From: an uncultured Angelakisella sp.
GTDB lineage: Bacteria > Bacillota > Clostridia > Oscillospirales > Ruminococcaceae
Direction: 5' to 3'
DNA length: 7,767 nucleotides
Assembly (NCBI GenBank): GCA_904420255.1
Contig: CAJFUT010000152.1
Span: forward strand, 1-7,767
The translations under genes were made by a program, and so were the position numbers. This document shows, piece after piece, positions 1 to 4,581 of this stretch. Every line of letters starts with the position of its first letter. Position 1 is the first letter of the stretch. The notes under the pieces are model-generated. The model searched no databases and was not told the DNA's origin. It worked only from the letters and a program-made list of their open reading frames with translations.

Positions 1-1097
1 CCCAGCCGCTCCAGCTGGGCCAGGGAATGGGAGATGGGCAGCCGGGCCCGGCTTTTGGCCTCCCGGAGGACCCGGGCCCCGGTTTCGTTCATCCCCAGCA
101 CCCGGAGATAGGGGGGCCGCCGGAAGGAGAGCCCCCCGGGCAGCCCCAGGTAGGCCGCCACCAGGATGCGCCGCAGCCGGGCGTGGGTGTACCGCTTGGT
201 CTTGACCCGCTCCAGCACCTGGGCCACGCTGGAGGAGCTGCGCACCGCCGAAACCAGCCGGTGCTCCAGCCCCTCGGAAACATCGGGGAGGAGGGCGAAG
301 TCGGCGGCGGACATCCGCCGCAGGGCCGCCAGCATGGGCAGCTCCAGCCGGGCGGGGTCCGCCCCCCGGCCTTCCCCCAGCTCCCCGGCAATCACCTCCC
401 AGGCCCCCTCGGGCAGGTAGGGCCGGGCCGCCTCCAGCCTGCCCGCCTCCAGCAGCCCCCGGAGCCAGGTGGCGGAGGCGGTGGGGCGGGGCGCCCCCTC
501 CCCGGCGGCCAGGGGGGCGGCTTCATGGTGGCCCGCCCCCCGGCGCTCCACCGTGAAGGGCTCCATGGGCATCCCCAGGCGGCGCAGCTCCCGGATGTAC
601 TGGATGGCCAGGATGTTGTTGGGGGAGGAGAAGGGGGCGGCCACGGCGGGGCCGAACAGCGCCTCCACCCCCTGCTGCCGGGCGGCGGCGTAGGTGACCC
701 CCCGCTCCAGCCGGGCCCGGATTTCCTGGTCCAGGAGGGGCTCCTCCAGGGCGGCGGCGCAGGCGGTGAGGAGGGCCAGGTCCCCGGCCTCGCTGCCGAA
801 GGAGAGGGTATCCACGCACCCCAGCCCCGCCAGGGCCTCCACCCCCCCGAAGGCGAACCGCTCCGCCGTGGCGGCGGCGTAGGGGAGGGGCAGCTCCAGC
901 ACCAGGTCCACCCCGGAGAGGAGGGCCGCCCTGGCCCTGGCCTGCTTCCGGCAGAGGGCGGGGGCCCCCCGCTGGAGCCAGTTGCCCCCCATCACCGCCA
1001 CAATGGCCTGGACCCCCGCCGCCCGGGTGGCCTCCACCTGGAGGAGGTGGCCGTTGTGGAAGGGGTTGTATTCCGCGATAATCCCTGCGATTTTCAT
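1..1097 (-). CDS. tmcAL: tRNA(Met) cytidine acetate ligase TmcAL (YlbM family), 3' end cut by window edge
   Basis: Reading the minus strand from an ATG at 1097 gives about 365 residues with no stop before the window edge, so the C-terminus is missing (family usually about 390-420). The family enzyme uses ATP and free acetate to make N4-acetylcytidine at the wobble position of elongator tRNA-Met in the cytoplasm. Visible landmarks: the nucleotidyltransferase HIGH-type motif AEYNPFHNGH (residues 8-17), VMGGNWLQRGAP (35-46), DLVLELPLPYA (64-74), LSFGSEAGD (98-106), SPNNILAIQYIREL (158-171), the Ala/Ser-rich ASATWLR (207-213), EGLEHR (275-280), TKRYTHARLRR (300-310) and PYLRVLGMNETG (329-340). 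An AAGGGAGGG ribosome site (1113-1105) lies 7 bases before the ATG, supporting this start. The gene is divergent from ackA. Glycine codons are mostly GGG, unlike ackA. The family assignment is secure; the biochemical role is known from the Bacillus subtilis homologue and inferred here. Confidence 0.93.
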   Translation of the reverse strand, partial: MKIAGIIAEYNPFHNGHLLQVEATRAAGVQAIVAVMGGNWLQRGAPALCRKQARARAALLSGVDLVLELPLPYAAATAERFAFGGVEALAGLGCVDTLSFGSEAGDLALLTACAAALEEPLLDQEIRARLERGVTYAAARQQGVEALFGPAVAAPFSSPNNILAIQYIRELRRLGMPMEPFTVERRGAGHHEAAPLAAGEGAPRPTASATWLRGLLEAGRLEAARPYLPEGAWEVIAGELGEGRGADPARLELPMLAALRRMSAADFALLPDVSEGLEHRLVSAVRSSSSVAQVLERVKTKRYTHARLRRILVAAYLGLPGGLSFRRPPYLRVLGMNETGARVLREAKSRARLPISHSLAQLERL

Positions 1098-1129
1098 GGC
1101 GCCGCCCTCCCTTTTTGTCCCGTCCGCAC

Positions 1130-1158
1130 TTGAATTTTACCAGTCAATGTAATAATAT
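1130..1158 (+). promoter_or_regulatory. Probable sigma-A promoter of ackA
   Basis: TTGAAT (1130-1135) and TAATAT (1153-1158) are separated by 17 bases, close to the vegetative consensus, in the only AT-rich patch of the region. Transcription would start near 1165, leaving a leader of about 54 bases before the ackA ATG. It shares its -10 bases with a minus-strand candidate. I saw no good CcpA cre match near it. Confidence 0.65.
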
Positions 1159-1181
1159 ATAAATGAATCGGCCTCTGTCAA
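1134..1181 (-). promoter_or_regulatory. Probable promoter(s) of tmcAL, overlapping the ackA promoter
   Basis: On the minus strand a perfect TTGACA (1181-1176) is followed after 16 bases by TATATT (1159-1154), predicting a start near 1147 and a leader of about 50 bases. A second possibility is the extended -10 element TGGTAAAAT (1142-1134), which has only a weak -35 (TTATAT, 1162-1157). I cannot tell which is used. The first candidate overlaps the ackA -10 almost base for base. Confidence 0.5.
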
Positions 1182-1202
1182 GGCAGGGGAGAGAAAGTCG
1201 AG

Positions 1203-1208
1203 AAGGAG
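1203..1208 (+). promoter_or_regulatory. ackA ribosome binding site
   Basis: AAGGAG lies 10 bases before the ATG at 1219 and fixes the acetate kinase start. Confidence 0.8.
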
Positions 1209-1218
1209 AATCAGAAGC

Positions 1219-2409
1219 ATGAAAGTATTGGTGATCAACGCCGGGAGCTCGTCCCTCAAGTACCAGCTCATCGAGATGACCGACGAGAGCGTCCTGGCCA
1301 AGGGCAACTGCGAGCGCATCGGCGTGGACGGCCACATCGGCCACAAGACCGCCGCCGGCGTCAAGGTGGAATACGACGCCAGCTTCCCCACCCATAAGGA
1401 GGCCTTTATGGAGCTGGTGAAGGTCCTCACCAGCGGCGAGGGCAAGGTCATCGACGACGTCAGCGAGATCGTCGCCATCGGCCACCGGGTCCTCCACGGC
1501 GGGGAGATCTACAAGGTTTCCAGCGTGGTGGACGAGAAGCTCATCAGCACCGTCGAGGAGCTTTCCGAGCTGGGCCCCCTCCACAATCCCCCCCAGGCGG
1601 TGGCCATGCGGGCCTGCCGGGAGGTATTCGGCGAAAACGTCCCCATGGTGGCGGTCTTTGATACCTCCTTCCATCAGACCATGCCCCCCAAGGCCTATAT
1701 GTTCGCCATCCCCTATGAGTACTATGAGAAATACTCCATCCGCCGCTACGGCTTCCACGGCACCAGCCACCGCTATGTGTCCGGCCGCTACAAGGAGCTG
1801 ACCGGCGGGGTCCACAACCTCATCACCTGCCACATGGGCAACGGCTCCTCCATCTCCGCCATCCAGGACGGCAAGGTGGTGGATACCTCCATGGGCCTGA
1901 CCCCTCTGGACGGCTTCATCATGGGCACCCGCTGCGGCGGCATCGACCCCTCGGTGGTCACCTATGTGATGAATAAAGAGGGCTTCACCCCCGACGAGAT
2001 GTCCAACCTGATGAACAAAAAGTCCGGCTTCCTGGGCATTTCCGGCGTTTCCAGCGACTGCCGGGACATCAAGGAGGCCGCCGCCAGCGGCAACCAGCGG
2101 GCCCAGCTGGCCCTGGATATGCTGGTCTACCAGGTGAAGAAGATCATCGGCGGGTACGCCGCCGGCATGGGCGGGGTGGACGCCATCGTCTTCACCGGGG
2201 GCATCGGCGAAAACGACGCCTCTATCCGGGAGGCCATCTGCTCCGATATGGAGTATCTGGGCCTGAAGATCGACCCCAAGGCCAACGATACCCGCAGCGA
2301 GGCCCGCATCTCCGCCCCGGATTCCAAGGTGGACGCCTGGGTCATCCCCACCAATGAGGAAATCCTCATCGCCAGGGACACGGTGGAGCTGTCCGGCCTG
2401 AAGAAGTAA
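1219..2409 (+). CDS. ackA: Acetate kinase AckA
   Basis: A complete 396-residue acetate kinase (family about 395-405). It catalyses ATP + acetate = ADP + acetyl phosphate in the cytoplasm; in a fermenter it normally runs toward ATP and acetate. Visible features of the ASKHA-fold enzyme: VINAGSSSLKYQ at 5-16 with metal/phosphate-binding N7; GHRVLHGG at 88-95 with the acetate-site Arg R90; VFDTSFH at 146-152 with catalytic D148; YGFHGTSHRY at 177-186 with H180; the HMGNGSS phosphate loop at 205-211; GTRCGGIDP at 236-244 with catalytic R238; TGGIGEN at 326-332; and the Mg-binding glutamate in TNEE at 378-381. Nothing essential is missing. The start follows AAGGAG by 10 bases. It stands alone: no phosphotransacetylase gene (pta) adjoins it in this window, although pta-ackA pairs are common. 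Glycine codons are overwhelmingly GGC, a pattern consistent with selection for high expression. Confidence 0.97.
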   Translation: MKVLVINAGSSSLKYQLIEMTDESVLAKGNCERIGVDGHIGHKTAAGVKVEYDASFPTHKEAFMELVKVLTSGEGKVIDDVSEIVAIGHRVLHGGEIYKVSSVVDEKLISTVEELSELGPLHNPPQAVAMRACREVFGENVPMVAVFDTSFHQTMPPKAYMFAIPYEYYEKYSIRRYGFHGTSHRYVSGRYKELTGGVHNLITCHMGNGSSISAIQDGKVVDTSMGLTPLDGFIMGTRCGGIDPSVVTYVMNKEGFTPDEMSNLMNKKSGFLGISGVSSDCRDIKEAAASGNQRAQLALDMLVYQVKKIIGGYAAGMGGVDAIVFTGGIGENDASIREAICSDMEYLGLKIDPKANDTRSEARISAPDSKVDAWVIPTNEEILIARDTVELSGLKK

Positions 2410-2411
2410 AC

Positions 2412-2497
2412 AGCAAACGGGGAGGCGGCCCCTCCCCAAGCCGGAAGCGCCCGGCGGCGGACCAGTCCGCTGCCGGGCGCTTCCCAGTGGGTTTGCT
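2412..2497 (+). terminator. Compound hairpin region downstream of ackA, probable bidirectional terminator
   Basis: Three nested or adjacent inverted repeats lie between the convergent ackA and DUF378 genes. GGGGAGG (2419-2425) pairs with CCTCCCC (2431-2437). A 20-base arm (2443-2462) pairs with 2465-2484 with a single G-T wobble and a 2-base centre. Outside both, AGCAAAC (2412-2418) is repeated inverted as GTTTGCT (2491-2497). The T-run after the big stem is poor (GTTTGCTTGT), so it is not a textbook intrinsic terminator, but the position and stem strength favour transcript ending or 3'-end protection. Confidence 0.65.
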
Positions 2498-2499
2498 TG

Positions 2500-2697
2500 T
2501 CATGTGTCGCCGGTCCGGCGAAAGAGAAGGGAAATGCACCAAATGGCGCCGATGGCCACCAGGGTGTACACCACCCGGCTGATGATGGCGGCCGAGCCGC
2601 CGAAAAGCCAGGCCACGGCGTCCAGTTGGAACAATCCCACCAGTCCCCAGTTGATGCCGCCGATAATGACCAGCAGCAATGCGATCTTATCCAACAT
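2500..2697 (-). CDS. Small DUF378-type two-helix membrane protein
   Basis: Sixty-five residues from ATG 2697 to TGA 2500. The pattern LLLVIIGGINWGLVGLF (8-24) and the second hydrophobic segment around RVVYTLVAIGAIWCISLLF (41-59) match the DUF378 family (about 65-80 residues), whose hallmark is the G-G-I-N-W-G-L-V-G stretch in the first membrane helix. The C-terminus is short and basic (RRTGDT). Its molecular function is unknown. The open frame continues upstream to 2898, but that part looks non-coding and only the ATG at 2697 has a ribosome site (AGGAG, 2710-2706, 8 bases upstream). It converges on ackA and diverges from the traX-like gene. I could not identify a convincing promoter for it. 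Confidence 0.87.
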   Translation of the reverse strand: MLDKIALLLVIIGGINWGLVGLFQLDAVAWLFGGSAAIISRVVYTLVAIGAIWCISLLFRRTGDT

Positions 2698-2710
2698 GGA
2701 GGATTCTCCT
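2698..2710 (-). promoter_or_regulatory. DUF378 ribosome binding site within a tiny inverted repeat
   Basis: AGGAG (2710-2706) gives the start at 2697. Its GGAG can pair with CTCC (2701-2698) directly before the ATG across a 4-base loop. The stem is only 4 bp, so real masking of the site is doubtful. Confidence 0.55.
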
Positions 2711-2781
2711 AACATGAAAAAGGTTCCAGCGGCTCCTTGCTTCACCGCTGTGCCCTTAGTATGTGAAGGCGGCGCGGCCCT

Positions 2782-2809
2782 ATTCCGGGACTTTCCCCCG
2801 GGATTTTTT
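2782..2809 (+). terminator. Intrinsic terminator-like hairpin on the plus strand, upstream of the traX-like gene
   Basis: Arms 2782-2789 (ATTCCGGG) and 2797-2804 (CCCGGGAT) form an 8-bp stem with one T-G pair and a 7-base loop, followed by TTTTTT (2804-2809). No plus-strand gene lies between ackA's end (2409) and here, so it may stop read-through from ackA, end an unrecognised small transcript antisense to the DUF378 gene, or act as a leader element. The T-run touches the -35 of the candidate traX promoter. Confidence 0.6.
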
Positions 2810-2837
2810 GCAAGTTCGGAGGGGGTTTTTGTAAAAT
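2808..2837 (+). promoter_or_regulatory. Candidate promoter of the traX-like gene
   Basis: TTGCAA (2808-2813) and TAAAAT (2832-2837) are 18 bases apart, predicting a start near 2844 and a leader of about 108 bases. Two overlapping TATGAT hexamers (2868-2873, 2873-2878) are alternative -10 elements but lack a recognisable -35. Confidence 0.4.
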
Positions 2838-2912
2838 TCTCCTCATCCCTCCCGGAAAAGGCCGTTTTATGATATGATTTATGGCAGGATGCGATCAATG
2901 CGCAAGATTCGC

Positions 2913-2930
2913 CCTCCCCGCGGCGGGAGG
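2913..2930 (+). other. GC-rich leader hairpin before the traX-like gene
   Basis: CCTCCC (2913-2918) and GGGAGG (2925-2930) form a 6-bp stem with a 6-base loop, ending 21 bases before the preferred ATG at 2952. If translation instead began at 2898 or 2874 this would encode an Arg/Gly/Pro-rich N-terminus. Confidence 0.4.
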
Positions 2931-2951
2931 CGGGAAAGGCGGGATGTTTGG

Positions 2952-3761
2952 ATGGACCAGACGGGATATGCCGGGGCTGTGGGGGAGCTCCCCAAGAAGC
3001 GGGGCATCACCGGCAGCACCTTGAAGCTGATCGCAGTCATCGCCATGCTCATCGACCACACCGGCGCCGTGGTGCTGGAGCGGATTCTCATGGCCGAGGG
3101 GCTGTATGACGCCGTCACCCAGGCGGAGCTGGCGGAGTTCATGGCCCGGTACGGCGGCGTTTACCTGGCCGATTCCATCATGCGGCTGGTGGGGCGGATC
3201 GCCTTCCCCATCTTCTGCTTCCTGCTGGTGGAGGGCTTTGTCCACACCCGGAGCAAGTTCCGGTACCTGCGGAACCTGGCGGTTTTCGCCCTCATCTCCG
3301 AGCCCATCTTTGATATGGCGGTGTTCGGCGTCTGGAGCGAATCCCGGGGCCAGAATGTCTATTTCACCCTCTTTCTGGGGGTGCTGACCCTCTGGGGCAT
3401 CCAGAAGGCCCAGGGGATGGGGCGGAAGGCCCTGGGGCGGCTCCTTTCCCTGGGGGCGGCAGCGGCGGGATGCGCCGCCGCCTGGCTCCTCTCCACCGAT
3501 TACGGCGGCTATGGGGTGCTGGCCATTGTGGCCATCTACCTCCTCCGGGGGCGCCCGGTGGCAGGGGGCGCCGCCGCCTGCACCTGCCTGCTGCCCCTGA
3601 GCTTCCTCCAGGCGGCGGGCTACGGGGCCCTCATCCCCATCCACCTCTACAACGGGGAGCGGGGGCTGCGGATGAAGTATTTCTTCTACCTCTTCTACCC
3701 CGTCCATCTCCTGCTCCTCTACCAGGTGGCCTCCATGCTGGGCTACCGCTACGCCTTCTGA
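2952..3761 (+). CDS. TraX family multi-pass membrane protein
   Basis: From ATG 2952 this is a 269-residue, strongly hydrophobic protein with about seven or eight membrane segments (roughly 23-46, 76-97, 106-126, 136-152, 164-181, 186-199, 205-223, 241-262). TraX-family signatures are in order: LKLIAVIAMLIDHTG (24-38), GRIAFPIFCFLLVEGF (81-96), NVYFTLFLG (135-143), STDYGGYGVL (181-190), YNGERG (233-238) and KYFFYLFYPVHLLLLY (242-257). The F-plasmid namesake acetylates the N-terminus of pilin; chromosomal Firmicutes homologues are uncharacterised, so an acyltransferase role is only inferred. No conjugation genes are nearby. The open frame extends in-frame to 2874 (adding an Arg-rich stretch), but the family normally begins shortly before the first helix. 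The ribosome site is mediocre (AAAGG, 2935-2939, 12 bases away), so the start is uncertain. It converges on the V-ATPase operon. Confidence 0.87.
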   Translation: MDQTGYAGAVGELPKKRGITGSTLKLIAVIAMLIDHTGAVVLERILMAEGLYDAVTQAELAEFMARYGGVYLADSIMRLVGRIAFPIFCFLLVEGFVHTRSKFRYLRNLAVFALISEPIFDMAVFGVWSESRGQNVYFTLFLGVLTLWGIQKAQGMGRKALGRLLSLGAAAAGCAAAWLLSTDYGGYGVLAIVAIYLLRGRPVAGGAAACTCLLPLSFLQAAGYGALIPIHLYNGERGLRMKYFFYLFYPVHLLLLYQVASMLGYRYAF

Positions 3762-3774
3762 GCATCCCCGAATC

Positions 3775-3806
3775 AAAAAACAGCGCCCCGCGGGGCGCTG
3801 TTTTTT
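3775..3806. terminator. Perfect 32-base palindromic bidirectional terminator
   Basis: AAAAAACAGCGCCCCG (3775-3790) is followed directly by its exact reverse complement (3791-3806). A GC-rich stem flanked by A6 and T6 serves both strands: it ends the traX-like transcript (stop at 3761) and, on the minus strand, the V-ATPase operon (atpD stop at 3821). Confidence 0.95.
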
Positions 3807-3820
3807 CGTGGATATGGCGG

Positions 3821-4528
3821 TCAGATGACCTCCGGCTCCGGCGGGGCGGAGGGGGCGGGGCGCTCCGGCAGCTGCCGCTGGGCCGCTTCCAGGGCCTGGG
3901 CCAGCTCCTCCTTGTGGATCTTCTGCCGCTTGATCACCTTCTGGCGGCTGAATTCCTCCCGCTCCTTTTCCTCCAGGGCGTCGGTGATGAATTTGGAGGA
4001 GTACTCGAAGTTGGGGATGATGATGTTTTTCAGGGCGTTGGCCCTGCTCTGGGTCTTTTTGATGGCGCTGGCCAGGCGGTAGATGCTGTTCTCCACCTCC
4101 GCCAGCCTGGCGGTCATCAGCTTCACCTTGTGGAAGCAGAGGTAGGCGTTGTCCAGCTGGGAATTGGTGCCGTAAAGGTCGTAGGTCATCTCCGGCTCGC
4201 TGGGGGCCGAGAGGCGGACGGTGGGCAGCTCCACCCCCATGACGCTGCGGTACTGGATGTCCAGGCCGTCCTCGATGGGGATGCCGTTTTCGATGTCCTC
4301 GATGACCCCCAGGGTGATGTTGGCCCGCTGGAGGGCGATATACGCCTTGGCGTAGGTGGAGCTGATCTGGTTCCGGAGCTTTTTGGCGCTGTCGATCATG
4401 GTCATCAGCTCCCGGATCAGGATGTTCCGCTTGCGGTCCAGCAGGTCGTAGCCCATCCGGGCCAGCTGGAGGGACTTTTTGACGTTGATCAGGTTCCCCT
4501 TGGTGGGGAAGATGTTTTCGGTGCGCAT
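3821..4528 (-). CDS. atpD: V-type ATP synthase/ATPase subunit D
   Basis: A 235-residue central-stalk subunit that rotates inside the A3B3 head and connects it to the membrane ring. The N-terminus PTKGNLINVKKSLQLARMGYDLLDRKR (8-34) and the C-terminal helix with TQSRANALKNIIIP (159-172) are family signatures; the ends form the expected long antiparallel coiled coil (about 10-75 and 130-218) with a globular middle. The tail (220-235) is Pro/Glu-rich (PERPAPSAPPEPEVI) and probably disordered, making the protein slightly longer than many homologues. The start has GGAGGT (4543-4538) 9 bases upstream. It is the last gene of the operon, 53 bases after atpB, and is followed by the palindromic terminator. 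The same gene is called ntpD in enterococci. Confidence 0.97.
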   Translation of the reverse strand: MRTENIFPTKGNLINVKKSLQLARMGYDLLDRKRNILIRELMTMIDSAKKLRNQISSTYAKAYIALQRANITLGVIEDIENGIPIEDGLDIQYRSVMGVELPTVRLSAPSEPEMTYDLYGTNSQLDNAYLCFHKVKLMTARLAEVENSIYRLASAIKKTQSRANALKNIIIPNFEYSSKFITDALEEKEREEFSRQKVIKRQKIHKEELAQALEAAQRQLPERPAPSAPPEPEVI

Positions 4529-4567
4529 GGCCCTCAGACCTCCGATCGTTTGGGAATCGCGGCCCTG

Positions 4568-4581
4568 CCCGCCGGGGCGGG
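4568..4581 (-). other. Small GC hairpin between atpB and atpD
   Basis: On the minus strand CCCGC and GCGGG form a 5-bp stem around a 4-base loop, starting at the base directly after the atpB stop codon (4584-4582). There is no T-run, so it is not a terminator. It could pause ribosomes or mark an mRNA processing boundary that sets D levels relative to A and B (inference). Confidence 0.4.

Noticed and set aside
27..1133. 368-residue plus-strand open frame rich in Gly, Pro and His
   Set aside because: It lies opposite tmcAL, whose minus-strand frame has clear family motifs; the low-complexity composition is typical of a GC-rich antisense frame.
1098..1218. CcpA cre site upstream of ackA
   Set aside because: The nearest resemblance (TGAATCGGCC around 1164-1173) lacks the required spacing and symmetry.
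1144..2439. 431-residue minus-strand open frame opposite ackA
   Set aside because: Antisense shadow of a highly conserved acetate kinase; Gly/His/Asp/Val-rich composition and no recognisable domain.
2504..2872. 122-residue plus-strand open frame in the DUF378/intergenic region
   Set aside because: Opposite a recognisable DUF378 gene, no good ribosome site, and interrupted by the terminator-like hairpin at 2782-2809.
2698..2898. N-terminal extension of the DUF378 frame up to 2898
   Set aside because: The added stretch shows no family similarity and overlaps the promoter and terminator elements; only ATG 2697 has a properly placed ribosome site and gives the usual family length.
2952..3761. 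TraX homologue as a sign of a conjugative element
   Set aside because: No relaxase, pilus, integrase or repeat boundaries are present; TraX-family proteins are common in Firmicutes chromosomes.
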